This document shows positions 11,858 to 23,275 of a stretch of 64,000 nucleotides of DNA, piece after piece. Made by a program: the position numbers and the translations under genes. The stretch spans positions 930,001 to 994,000 of the forward strand of contig NC_089187.1 in assembly GCF_947507565.1 (NCBI RefSeq), in the 5' to 3' direction. This DNA comes from Oscarella lobularis. Its lineage: Eukaryota > Porifera > Homoscleromorpha > Homosclerophorida > Oscarellidae. A model generated the notes under the pieces. The model made no database searches, was not told the DNA's origin, and saw only the letters and a program-made list of their open reading frames with translations. Positions within the stretch are counted from its first letter, which is position 1. The number at the start of each line of letters is the position of its first letter.

Positions 11858-12660
11858 TCGACGTGACGTCGTAAGAAGAACAGATATAAGACGCTCGTAA
11901 GGACTGAACCCTTCAGGCGCGGTCTCCAGTCACTAGCCAAATCGTCTCAGAGGTCTACTAGACCTATAAATATTTCGACGTCTGAGGCTCTCTCTACTAA
12001 ACACATCCGTCTTCACTCTTCAGTACCTACCGCCTCATGCAGCGGCTGCTCTTCATTGCTTCATTGCGCTTCCTAACGAAGCGCGGCCGACATGTTTTTG
12101 CGTACCAGGACCCCGGATGTGGCTATTCTATAACTCAGTATGCATATAAGCTCTTGAAGCTGCATTTCAGTACCACATAAAGAAACATCAAAAACCATGA
12201 GAGCATTTCACAATACAAGACAAAACATTGAAACAGGAGAAAAGACAGCAACAGGCAAATTTGGAGCAGCTAAGCCTCACACGGCTTCGTTGTACGTCTG
12301 GAGAGATTGTACAAGATTCTTCAATCTTCTGGTCTTTTTCACTGACTAAAAATCCCATTAATTAAGCTACGTATAGGAGCGATGCGACTAACATCATACA
12401 TCATGACGTCACATACACTGTACCTTAGTCTCGCCGTCAAAGTGTGAGGCAAGCGACTCAATCAGATCGCCAATATCCTGCTTCAGATCGCCGTAACTGT
12501 ACTCTTCAGCGTGAGCCTGGGTCAATTTGGGCAGCTGCTCGCTCAGATCATAACGATTGAGCTCGCGTCGAACGCGCTGGCGAACAGCCAAAGCCTGTTA
12601 ATACCAGCATTCAACTCAAAGTGTCTTTAAATGAAAAAGTCCCTAGAGGCCTATCACATA

Positions 12661-13180
12661 CCTGCCAACCTTTGAACAAGCTAAAGCGGGAGATTTTTGA
12701 GTGCCACGCCCCGAAAAAAATTTCTGGTGTGACCAGTCCAAGCTTTTAAAACATTAAATTAAATATTACATCTAATGATCCGCCTAAGTTATAGAAATGA
12801 AAGCTAAAGATTGTCTCTGCGTGTGAGTCTCGACGCTCCGCAGTCTGCTCCTCTCCGGTATTTCCTGCAGTACTACTCATATAGGAGTCACGGTACGCTT
12901 TCAGTGCCATAGGAAGATATTTTAGAGAGGGAATGCTGCGCGCGCTATGCGCGCGCAAAAAAAATTTTGAGACCACGCCCTCATAATGCATTTTTGAGGT
13001 TGATTTTTGCTACTTTAAAGTGCTTACTACATCACTGGATAACCGAATATTTCGCGAATGAACCAAATCTAGGGAAGTCCCCAAAGCGGGAGAAAAACTG
13101 CTTTTTTTGGAAAGCGGGCGGGAGGCCAATTTTTGCCTCAAAAGCGGGAGTTCTCCCGCTAAAGCGGGAGAGTTGGCAGC
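12661..13180. mobile_element. MITE with CTGCCAAC ends, inside intron 1 of precursor copy A
   Basis: The insertion begins CCTGCCAACCTTTGAACAAG and ends GCGGGAGAGTTGGCAG. Subterminal AGCGGGAG repeats occur at both ends, and the interior carries a GCGCGC palindrome near 12941. Block B has no corresponding DNA at this point, so the element arrived after the duplication or was lost from B. No coding capacity and no clear target duplication. Confidence 0.6.
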
Positions 13181-13326
13181 TATGCTATCATCTATAGACG
13201 TTGCATGTACACTACCCCTAGCTTGGAAACAGACATCAATAAGAGAGAGCCTTTGCTGGGATATAATGGTAACGTTCAGCTACCACAATTCATCCCGTTC
13301 AAAGCGTATGCACGTACGTCATTGTA

Positions 13327-13646
13327 CAGTACATCGTCGATTATCCGAATTATCGATTATCCGTAATCAATTTTAATGTCACGTGACGTGTTTCACGTCA
13401 TCAAAACTGACGTCATTTTAACGCGAGTTGTTAAAATAACGTTGTAAATAGAGAAAAGATCAAAAATGTACAAACTTTTTTGCTCCTAACAACGGATATA
13501 TTAATAAGTTTCTCTTAAATCTTGCAAAGTTAAAACAATAAAAAACATCTTTATTTATTAACTAAATATTCTGATCAATTATCGGAAAAATCGATTATCC
13601 GAACACCCCAAGAACCAGAGAGGTTCGGATAATCAACGATGTACTG
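13327..13646. mobile_element. pogo/Tigger-like MITE, 320 bp, TA target duplication
   Basis: Terminal repeats CAGTACATCGTCGATTATCC and its near complement at the right end, flanked by TA at 13325-13326 and 13647-13648. The CGATTATCCGAA motif within the terminal repeat is characteristic of pogo/Tigger elements of the Tc1/mariner superfamily. The interior is AT-rich and non-coding. The empty site is preserved in block B (GTCGTATTGACGAAG), which shows a precise insertion into the last codons of precursor exon 1. Confidence 0.85.
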
Positions 13647-14499
13647 TATTGACGAAGTTCGGTAGCCTCAAGTTCGCGAGAAACAGCGCGCTTTCCGCGG
13701 CCGCCGCGCCCGCCGGGCGGCTGTTCGCGCTTTCCGTAGCCGCCGCCACCGCGGCCTCCCTGGCCACTAGCAAGCATCGTAGCCAAAAGGACGAGAAGCA
13801 AGACACGATAATCCATAGTTCGCTTTGGGAGGTGCTATTGGAGTGAGTGAAGTAAATGCACAGCCCGGATTGTGGCGCATCTATATACGATCACTTTAGT
13901 TGAAGCGAGCCCGCCCCCAAACTGACCGCAAGCTGACTTTGACTATGCACACGTCATTGTTTAGGTAACTACTGACGCATGTAGGCAGGAAGGGGCGCTG
14001 AACAGAACATTATGACATGTGTTTCTCATCCGCGCGAGTCAGAGAAAGGCATGTTGCGCAGCAGTTGTACAGTACCCGTCAAGTATATAAGGAACAAGAA
14101 CAAACTTACATAGTTAGGGCTTCTATTTTCTGAGACACCGCGTAAGCCCATCTTTTCCCAGACGGACTAGCGACTGCTAGTAAGAGCCAAGGGAATGTCC
14201 AAAAACGTTTGGGTCGCGGACGTGTTCGTTATATGTATACCGCGACGGGGTCACGACCCATGGACAACTAATTGATTTACTAATCGCGGCATGCTTATGG
14301 TTTCGTGCAAGACAAACCTTAATCTTAATATATTAATACATAAAGGAATAATCGGACCTCCCTGCGTGAGGGTTTGCTGGATTCGCTTTCATGGTCGATT
14401 CCGCTCTCGTGACTGTCTTCCAAAAAAAGAACTCTTTGTTCGGAGACTCTCTGACAAAGTGATATCGACAGAGAGGGAAGCGCGTCTGCATGGGTCCGG

Positions 14500-14830
14500 A
14501 GCCGGTCAACCCCCAAGCTCCGGCGAGCGATTGAGCCTATCCGGACAAACGCTTTTGCCTATATAGAACGGCGATAAGTGAAGACAACATTGGAAACTTC
14601 GCGGGTTCGTCGACTCATCGAAGTTTGCACGGCTGTATGGTTGTATTTTGATTTGACAGTGACACGCAGTACATGCATGTTTCTGACGAAAGTGAGAAGG
14701 CAATCCCACGGGTAGATCGTATATTGCTCAGGAGTGGGACGTCGAGATCGATTTGACTGATCGACGTCCTTGACAAGCTCCTGCAAGTCATTGTCGTAAA
14801 CGATTCGCTTCGATCGTGAGACGAACAAAA
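14500..14830 (-). pseudogene. CARD-gene 5' fragment, copy in block A
   Basis: Reads MFVSRSKRIVYDNDLQELVK then VDQS, PEQYTIYP and MSRRTREV, matching the CARD exon at 8500-8885 but with deletions inside the domain. The rest of the gene is missing. Together with the extra last exon at 15255-15340 it shows that the ancestral unit was a precursor gene followed by a CARD gene. Confidence 0.65.
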
Positions 14831-15254
14831 TTAGTTCTACGCCAAAACCAACTCGATGGACTATCCTTACCGATCCTTCGCGAAATCCGCCGCTGAACTT
14901 CCGAGTTTACGATGAGCTTCGCAGCGGACGGAGCGTCGACAGTACACTTACATCCGTCTCTCTTCAATATCTACGTCTACGTGCACTGCCACGAGTAGAC
15001 TACAGCCAGTGGCTGCTTTTTGAGTTTCTCGACATCTCGTGCGCTCATTGGATCGGTGAGATTGGTCACTGCTATTAGCGGCTGGCTCTTCATTTTGCGC
15101 TTTGCTCGCCGAAAGGACGGTCTACCAGAACCCCGGATAACTCTGCGGATACCGTACATCAGACCTTGGAGTTGCATTTCAGAACACAAGAAGAAAATTC
15201 GAATAACAGGAGAGAAGACGATATCATATAGAATGCAGCAACAAGCAAATTTGA

Positions 15255-15340
15255 AGTAGCTTAGCCTCACACGGTTGTACGATTGGAGAGTTTGCACAAG
15301 CCTCTTCAATCTTCCGGTCTCTTTCACTGACTAAAAATCA
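15255..15340 (-). pseudogene. orphan copy of the peptide-precursor last exon, block A
   Basis: After a TTTTTAG acceptor it reads SVKETGRLKRLVQTLQSYN, then diverges from the genuine exon 3. No exon 1 or 2 accompanies it. A sister copy is at 25290-25365. Confidence 0.6.
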
Positions 15341-15544
15341 CATAAATTAGGCTACGTAGGAGCGATGAGACTATATGGGGTTCAAGTCACTCGGTTCAAT
15401 AATTATCCCTCCTAAAGTCATACGTCATGACGTCACCTACACTGTAGACTAAACTTTTAATGACGTGGTGATGATCGAATACACCTTTCTGTAGCTCACT
15501 CGATGTTGCTGTCTTAGAATCTTTCAGCATGACGAGACGAATTT

Positions 15545-15780
15545 TGCTAGTAGGCCTACGGCTTTCCAAGGAACAACTATCAATTTGCAATGCCTACCTG
15601 CTCCTCCGTCGTCTTCAGACACCGAAACTCCTCGATACATTTGCCTAACGACAATGCCATGCTCCTCCAGGCTCTTCCTTGTGCACCTCTGTTCGTCCAG
15701 CAGCCGATTTTTGCGCTAGAGAGAGTTGAACGACGGCTCGCTTACGGCCTCAGACGTCCCGAGCGTCTCACTTTCTCGCA
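15545..15780 (+). repeat. dispersed exon-like repeat (copy 1 of 3)
   Basis: Shares CTGCTCCTCCG, RHRN- and RRPERL-type segments with 53315-53625 and 61800-62100. In the best copy it reads EKYQFTGKTCSSDVYRHRN then RKCRKGLHWPRNDKGTE, so it may be a Cys-containing exon of an extracellular protein. This copy is decayed. Function unknown. Confidence 0.5.
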
Positions 15781-16150
15781 AACTTCACGCGAGAAGGTTG
15801 ACGACTGGAAAAAAGAGAGTACGTTTATACTTGGGATGCGGATGTCGACCGACTGCGCCGCAATTTAGCCCCGCGAAGTCGCGAAGCCTCGCTATAGGCA
15901 CAGCTACGAAGCCTGCCGCGCAGGCCGACGTTGATTAAGACTAACCCGGCCTTCCGCGACTGCTTTTGCGAGCCGTTCGAGTTAGTCGCGAGCTTCCTAC
16001 GCGGTGAGGGAGGAGGAGGGGGAGTGAGTGGGTGCTGGGAAAAAGGCTGCGTTCATATCCTCGCAGCGTGCTTATTCCGTGATTCGATGAGGAGGGGAGA
16101 TTGCTTTTCGAGCTTACCTACTGCCGTCGCCAACTGACCATCGAGAGACC
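15781..16150. repeat. direct repeat flanking the receptor kinase, left copy
   Basis: About 370 bp (starting near GTTGACGACTGGAAAAA, with GACTGCTTTTGCGAGCCGTT) recur at 20090-20460 in the same orientation. The two copies bracket the first receptor-kinase gene, so they probably mark a tandem-duplication joint. Confidence 0.75.
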
Positions 16151-16236
16151 ACTAGTTCAGTAGTGAAGTCTATCCGGGTTCGTACACCTGGCGTTGCGTC
16201 ACCACTACATCAATATGCAAGGCAATCAGGAAACGA

Positions 16237-19200
16237 TTACACAGAAAGGTATCCGTCTGGATGGTTCGTGCCCAGATAGTCAGCAAGCGTTTCGGCGATC
16301 TTTTCAAACGATGGTCTCTCTCCTGCTTCTGTCAACCAACACTGATTCATGACTTTGTATCTATATACATGTATAGCTCAGAACAAGTAGCAAAGTAATA
16401 ACAAGACTTTTCCACCTACATTTCCTCTGGACAATTGCTGGGTCTGTCCAAACCTATTCATCATTCATCAATAAACCTATACATCATTCATCAATACATG
16501 TTCACTATTTTTGACCCTGATATAGCGCCATAGAAGAGGCCATCAACAAGACTCTCCAAAGCACACCAACGAATGGGAATGCTTGCCCCCTTTGGATTCA
16601 TTCGATAATAGTCTTTGTCCTCTTGCAGCGCCCTGGCCAACCCAAAATCGGCAACTTTAATTTTTAAATCCCAGTCTACCCTATTCATGCAAACTGTTGA
16701 GAAATAGTAGGCATTTAATTAAAATGAGCATACTTACATGCAATTCCTTGCGGCCAAGTCTCGGTGAACGATACCTCTCCCTGACAAATATTCCATTCCT
16801 TTTGCAACTTGGTAACCAAACTGCACGAGTTCTACAGTTGTCGGAAGAGAATTCTATACAGAAATGGGCTTAACGAACAATGATTTCTGTGATTAGCGCA
16901 TGCACCCCTGTTGTCGTTTTGATTCTCTTTCCCCTCAGATACGTTCTGAGGTCACCCAGCATCATGTAGGAAAGAACGACTAACGGCGAGATGTATCGCA
17001 CGTTGTCGCTATTTGGCGACCAGCAGATGCCAAGTAAGTTCATTACATTGGGATGATTTAAATCAGTCATTCGTAGAGCTTCCATCACAAAGCTCTGCGT
17101 CTCTTTGGTCGAATCACTACCCTGGTCTAAAGAAACAAACATTTGTGATTCGGACGTTTCAGTTGGGTTACCGATTTTGACAGATTTGGCAGCAACCATT
17201 TGTGAAGAATCCAAAAGACACTTGTACACTTTACCAAAACTGCCTAAAGTAGTACGCATTTTGTTGAGAATTTGAATGAATGAATTTGTACTGCTGCACC
17301 TTCGCCAATGATATCTTGAATTTGCAAACGATCAGGATTTAAAGCAACTTTTCGAATTTTCTTCTCTGTATCTGAATCCCAAAGGGATGGGCGAAGAGGT
17401 ACGAGAGTAAAGCCTTGATATTCATCAGGAAAACTACTTCGTCCAGTCTGAGCATCATAATTTTCATTTTGAGATTTTCTTCGTCTTCTCCCCGTGCAAA
17501 TGATTAGAATAACGACAAGAATAATGATGACTACCAGTGCCCCGCATGCTCCTGATGCCACTATGAAAATAGGAAAAGGAGAGTCCGTCGAGCAATTTTC
17601 GAGTGAGCAGTTATTCGGAAGAAAGCCAGGTTGGGATTGAATCGTCGCAGCTTGTGACGACGGCATTGGCGTCGTTGTTGGTAAAGAAATGTCTGCAAGC
17701 CCAACATTGACACAACTTCCATTTGATTCTTTCAATGTTGGAAGCTGACTACAGTCGGCTTGAAAGTCGTCTAGGGTGCTCGGTTGAGGTTGTAGAGCGG
17801 CGAGAACAGTTCGCCCATATGCTCCACCGTCAGCATTTTCGGTACAACTGCCGTTTAGAGTAGCAATGCAATCTTCGCGACACACGGAATAGCGTTCCAC
17901 TGAGTGATTTGACACGGCCATACAATTCGGGAGATAAAAGTAGCAGATAGTGGCAACAAGAGCTTCTTCGCACTCAAAAGGAATGCCGTCGAGAATACTC
18001 GCTGCCGTGTCGAAGATATTTCTCAAATGCGCGGTAACTTTTTTCTGAGAATATCTCGGATCGCGATCGACAAACACCAACTTTCCCGCTCTAGACGAGT
18101 TACAGACGCCTTCTCCGTTGTACATCTCACAACACGACTTTGAGGAATCGACTATACTACTGACTGTGCTAAAACCAATTGCAACGCCAGCAGAAACAGT
18201 GATATTGGCAATGCACCAGCGGGAGAACGTCTCATCGAGATATTGGCTGGGGGCGGGTCTAACGCAGCAACGAGCGCAAAGAAAAGAACAACCGAAACAA
18301 TAACAGGCGTGCTGATTCCACCACTTTCCGAAGTTGGCGTAGTTGGCGAAGTGGGAGTCTTCGACATCATACATCGAGAATCTGCACTGGACGGCAATTG
18401 TTCACAGTTCAGCGCTTCGGAAACCATATGAATAGGCGCGATTGATTTTTTGGCGAAAGAATATTGGTAAATGGCTATTGCCTGTTGATAGCTAGATGCA
18501 CAGCCGCCCTTATCTCCAAATGCTGCAAAGCATGCGTCTGAGCATAAAAGAGAAGGATAGGAGCAGTTCTGAGAGCCTCTTGTTACAGTCAAACAGTCAG
18601 GATAAAGTAAGTGGCAATAGAGAGTGACTACGGACTTGTAGCACGACGAGTTTAGAATTGCACCTAAACTCTTGCTGTTTTCTTGAAACACTTTAATCGT
18701 TTCAGCGTGCAAGTAGCTTTGATTGTAGCGAGAATCGACAAAGACGAGAGAGCCGGCACGACTGCTACGACACACTTCTCCGCCACTGTACATTTCACAA
18801 GTGCCATTGACTTGAATAGTATCTAGACAAAAGAATTAATAAGCGAAGTCAAGAGACGAGTGCGCGGCTTACCGTCCGTAGACGTGCAATTACAATTGAC
18901 CCCCGTTTGTTTATTGGCAGCGTTCGTCATACACCAAGGTCTGAAATTTCGATACTGCAATCCAACCGTCGTGCACTCCGTATATTCTATTCCTTAATAA
19001 GTGAAAGGAAACGCGCATTTTGCCTCACGCTGCGGCTTCGCTTTCGATGGAGTGACGGCCGAGCTATTAGTCGTCGCCCGCGGGATCGGCGGCGGCAACG
19101 TAGGAAAATCTAAAGAGCAAAATGACTTCGTTTTAGAAAAAATAATATTTATCGGTATGCGATACTTACTCAGAAGCATGTCGTAACAGCTTCCGCTGTC

Positions 19201-20030
19201 TTGCGAAGGCAAACCGACGCATTGAAAGTCCCTGAAATCCGTATGAATAGCGTCAAATTTTAGCACTTCCGCTAGAACAAGAGACGATCTCGACGCGGCG
19301 ACAAACAATTGATGACAGAGATGCCGATGCTTGAAAATGCGCTCGCAGCTCTCCTCGCACAAATGCGGCATGATCGCCTTTCCCGAACTATCAGTGCGAC
19401 AATCGGGCATCATATAAATGCACATACCCGCGACGAGCAATGTCACGAATTGAGGAGGAGCCGGAATTGACCCAGTGACTATCGACAGGCCTGTGACTAA
19501 CTCCGATACAGGGCCGTCAGAGGCGGTGCGACTGGTACGGTTCGGGCCGTACCACGTTTTTCCAGAACACATATAAATAAATATAATTCTACTTAAATTA
19601 TTTTCTTTTTTGACTGCTAGACTGAGAGCATGCGCAGACGACTTCACGTACTGTAATCTTACTGTAATCTCTCTCTTGGTCTCTGCTGTAATACTGTAAC
19701 AAAAATGAAATTTTGGGGGCGTGGCTAGCGAAAAAATTTCGACGCGCCTACGGCGCGCAAAATGGCCATACCACTACCGGATTTACTCTGACGGCTCTGC
19801 GATATGAAATGAGCGATTCGACTTTGATTGTATTCGGGTCTCGCGTCAGCATCAATCGTCCGATTGGCGCGATAAGGCTGGCAGACGCTCGCCAATTCGT
19901 CGTTGAAAAGTTCGCATTTGCCCTTGGGTGTTTGCGCTGTAGATCCGATCGTGGTGGGCGATCGAGTGTTTGTCGTTGTTGATCCAGTCGTTGTTGATCC
20001 AGTCGTTGTCGTGATAACAGACGTAATTAG
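16237..20030 (-). pseudogene. Frizzled/FN2-domain receptor tyrosine kinase, copy 1, damaged
   Basis: In order: a Thr-rich stretch, Frizzled-type Cys-rich domain 1 (KCELFNDELASVCQPY, then MCIYMMPDC), a fibronectin type II module (KCAFPFTY...RPWCMTNA), Frizzled domain 2 (MYSGGEVCRSSRAG), a hydrophobic span, a partial FN2 (SRWCIANITV), Frizzled domain 3 (CCEMYNGEGVCNSSRAG), a transmembrane helix (VVIIILVVILIICTG) and a tyrosine-kinase domain with [21 protein letters not shown] and CWLTEAGERPSFEKI. The ROR/MuSK-like layout implies a cell-surface receptor. Two defects: an in-frame TAA in the first FN2 module, and no exon for kinase subdomain IX (the D-x-W segment) between SLVDGLF and the CPEEM exon. 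It is either a decayed gene or a catalytically dead variant; start uncertain. Confidence 0.75.
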
Positions 20031-20089
20031 AGATGAGCGGGTTACCCGCTGCGGCTGTGACGTCGTCGACGACGAGAAAACAACGAGAA

Positions 20090-20460
20090 AGTTGACGACT
20101 GGAAAAAAAAGAGAGTACGTTTATACCTAGGATGCGGATGTCGACCGACTGCGCCGCAATCTAGCCATGCGAAGTCGCGAAGCCTCGCTAGGCACTCTGC
20201 GAAGCCTGCTGTTCACGCCGACGTCGACTAAGACTAAAACCGCCTTCCGCGACTGCTTTTGCGAGCCGTTCGAGTTAATCGCGAGCTTCCTACGCGGTGA
20301 GGGAGGAATGGGGAGGGGGGAGTGGGTGGGTGTGCTGGGAAAAAAAGCTGCGTTCATGTCCTCGCAGCGTACTTATTCCGTGATTCGATGAGGAGGGGAG
20401 ATTGCTTTTCGCGCTTACCTACTGCCGTCGCCAACACGCTGACCATCGCGAGCTCTGTAG
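20090..20460. repeat. direct repeat flanking the receptor kinase, right copy
   Basis: Matches 15781-16150 in the same orientation, with small indels (for instance GGGAGGAATGGGGAGGGG). It cuts into the 3' end of the second receptor-kinase copy. Confidence 0.75.
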
Positions 20461-20479
20461 CGGAGTCTATTAGACACCT

Positions 20480-22245
20480 GGCGTTGCGGCATCTTTCCCA
20501 GACGCATTATTTCCCACAGTGTAACTCCATATGACCACTTAGTGCCAAAAAATTAAAACGATTAGTAGATCGACAATCAAGGAAAACTAACCGTATCGGT
20601 TTTGATGGTGAAGAGACCATCAACAAGACTCTCCAAAGCACGCCAACGAATGGGAAGACGTGCTCATTTCGGATTCATTCGATAATAGTCATTGTCCTCT
20701 TGCAGCGCCCTGGCCAGACCAAAATGGGCAACTTTAATTTTCAAATCTACCCTATTGATGAAAAGTTTTGAGAAATAGTCGGCCTTAAAAAGGCATACCT
20801 ACATGCAATTCCTTGCAGCCAAGTCTCGGTGAACGATGCCTCTCGCTGACAAGTATTCCATTCCCTTGGCAACTTGGTAACCCAACTGCACGAGTTCTAC
20901 AGTTGCTGGAAGGAGACTCTCATCCTACACAGACTTAACTAAGCAAAACCTTTTCTGTGATCGACTTACTCCTGCTGCTGTTTTGATTATCTTTCTCCTC
21001 AGATACGTTCGAAAGTCACCCAGCATCATGTAGAGAAGAACGACCAACGGCGAGGTGTATCGCACGTTGTCGCTATTTAGTGACCAGCAGATGTTAAGTA
21101 GATTCATTACATTGGGATGATTTAGATCGGTCATTCGTAGAGCTTCTGTCACAAAGCTTTGCGTCTCTTTGGTCGGAACACTGCCAGGGTCTAAAAAGGG
21201 ATAAACATTTCGTGTGATTCGGACGTTTCGGTGGGGTAAAAATACCGATTTTAGCAGATTTAGCGGCAACCGTTTTTGAAGAATTCAAAAGACACTTGTA
21301 CACTTTACCAAAACTGCCTAAAGTACAAATGTTGTTGAGAATGTAAGTACATACATTTCTACTGCTGCTCCTTCGCCAATGATATCTTGAATTTGCAAAC
21401 GATCAGGACTTATAGCAACTTTTTGATTTTTCGTTTCTGTATCTTAATCCCAAAGAGACGGGCAAAGAGGTACGAGAGGAAAGCCGTGTGATATTCATCA
21501 GGAAAGCTGCTTTTTCCAGTCTGAGTATCATAAGTTTCATTTCGAGACTTTCTTCGTCTTCTCTACGCGCAAATGATTAGAATGACGACAACAATAAGGA
21601 TGAGAACCAGTGTACCAGATGCACTAGATGCCACTATAACAATAGGAAAAGGAGAGTCCGTCTCTTCAGAGCAATTGTTGAGTGGGCAGTTATTTGGAAG
21701 AAGGCCAGGCTAATATTGAATTGTCGCAGCTTGTGGCGACGGCATTGGCGTCGCTGTTGGTAAAGAAATGTCTGCAAGTCCCACATTGACACAATTTCCG
21801 TTTGATTCTTTGACTGTTGGAAACTGACTACAGTCGGGTTGAAAATTGTCCAGGACGCTCGGTTGTTGAAGTTGTAGAGCGGCAACAACGATTTCTCCAT
21901 ATGCTCCACCGTCCGCATTTCTGGTACAACTTGGACTGCCGTTAATTTTTTAGAGTCGCATAGCAATCTTCGCGACATATGGAAAAACGCTCTACTGAGT
22001 GATTTGACACGACCGTACAATTCGGGAAGTAAATGTAGCAGAAAGCGGCAACAAGAGCTTCTTTGCACTCCAAAGAAACACCGTTGATAATACCGCCTGG
22101 TTCCACTGCCGCATCGTAGATATTTCTCAAATGTGTGGATATTTTTTTCTGGGAATATCTCGGATCGCGATCGACAAACACCAACTTTCCAGCCCGCACG
22201 AATTGCAGATGCTTTCTCCGCTGTAAATTGTAGTGAAGGGCCGGG
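20480..22245 (-). pseudogene. Frizzled-domain receptor tyrosine kinase, copy 2, fragmentary
   Basis: A degenerate paralog of copy 1. The Frizzled segment (GKLVFVDRDPRYSQKKISTH), juxtamembrane DNA, kinase N-lobe (KETQSFVTEALRMTDLNHPN) and the subdomain IX exon missing from copy 1 (WSYGVTLWEIMRLGKM) are all recognisable. Frame changes and stops interrupt most exons, and the 3' end is replaced by the 370-bp direct repeat. The 5' end stops near the start of the Frizzled domain, next to an inverted-repeat element. Confidence 0.75.
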
Positions 22246-22268
22246 ACATTTGTACTTTAATTCCAGGA

Positions 22269-22784
22269 GGGAGGTATCTCCAGAATCACGTGATGCCCCC
22301 TATTGGGGGTGCGGTCGATCCAACGCGTTGACGTCGTGTGACTTATAAATACGTAGAATGACGCCTCTCTAATTCAGCATGGGGACCGCTCACACTCACA
22401 GGGTGATAATAAACGCCCGCCTACCACTTGCGGCCGTGCAGACAAACCATTCGGATACATGCTGTTTATGGTCATTATTTTCGTCAACAAATACGTAACT
22501 CTTCACCGTTGACTTACTGTGGCTGGCTGTGAATTGGAGGCGGCCTCCTCCATTCCAACTGGTCGCGAAGCCTGCCACAGTAAGTCAACGGACGTACTTG
22601 TTGACGAAAATAATGACCATAAACAGCATGTATCCGAATGGTTTGTCTGCACGGCCGCAAATGGTAGGCGGGCGTTCTTTTCAACTACGTATTTATCCGT
22701 CACACGACGTACTGTACCCCGCCAACGCGTCGGATCGACCGCACCCCCAAAAAGAAGCACCACGTGATTCTGGAGATACCTCCC
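22269..22784. mobile_element. 516-bp inverted-repeat element
   Basis: The ends are GGGAGGTATCTCCAGAATCA and its complement. The arms reach inward for about 200 bp or more (ACAAACCATTCGGATACATG is mirrored by CATGTATCCGAATGGTTTGT) around a core of about 50 bp near 22526-22575. Internal gaps in one arm show unequal decay. It is non-coding and no clear target duplication was found. Confidence 0.75.
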
Positions 22785-23275
22785 GTGTTTATACGGGAGA
22801 TCAGGGAGGCTTGGCGAAAGCAGAGATTAATTAAGGAGAGAGCGAGGCTATAGAAAGATGTCGTAGACGTGACGCCGTAAGAAGAACAGATGTAAGACGC
22901 TTCTAAGGTCTGAACCCTTCAGCCGCGGTCTCGAGCCTCTAGCCGAATCGTGTCAGAATTTCGACGTCAGAGGCTCTCTCCAGTCTCCCATTAATCACAT
23001 CCGTCTTCACTCTTCAGTACCTACCGCCTCATGCAGCGGCTGGCTCTTCATTGCTTCATTGCGCTTCCTTACGAAGCGCGGCCGACATGTTTTCGGAATG
23101 TTTTCGTGCACCAGGATCCCGGATGTGTCTATTCTATAACTCGTACAGTATGGAGCTGCATTTCATGACGAAACATCAAAAGCCAGAAGAGCATTTCAAA
23201 AAACAAGACAAAACATCGAAGCAGGAGAAAACGCAGTAATATATTGAATGCAGCAACAAGCAAATTTGAAGTGGC

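Larger units (their letters stand above)
12277..13816 (-). pseudogene. amidated-peptide precursor, copy A, disrupted by a MITE
   Basis: Paralog of the intact gene at 23276-24042. Exon 1 (from 13816) keeps the signal peptide MDYRVLLLVLLATMLASG, then QGGRGGGGYGKR and EQPPGGRGGRGKR, one cleavage repeat fewer than copy B. A 320-bp TA-flanked element sits in the Tyr codon of RELEATELRQY, just before the splice donor. Exon 2 (12594-12424) and exon 3 (12345-12277) remain open with sound splice signals. A TATA-like CTATATA lies upstream near 13886. Copy A probably cannot make the normal transcript unless the element is spliced out or read through to an alternative donor. Confidence 0.7.
11858..15780. 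repeat. segmental duplication block A
   Basis: This block matches block B (22855-25810) in order and sequence: peptide-precursor exons 3, 2 and 1, their promoter region, a CARD-gene fragment and a second copy of the precursor's last exon. Block A is longer because two MITEs (12661-13180 and 13327-13646) are absent from block B. The match starts near CGTAAGAAGAACAGAT and ends close to the receptor-kinase copies. Confidence 0.75.

Noticed and set aside
15370-15400. Possible tRNA T-arm (GGTTCAAGTCAC)
   Set aside because: No acceptor stem, anticodon arm or promoter boxes at the right spacing; it is part of the duplicated block.
18980-18990. TAA read as a sense codon (altered genetic code)
   Set aside because: Lectin b, MFS copy 1 and the Ig receptor end at TAA in the expected places, so TAA is a stop here.
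22396-22834. Several open frames of 60-100 codons on both strands
   Set aside because: They arise from the arms of the inverted-repeat element and mirror each other.
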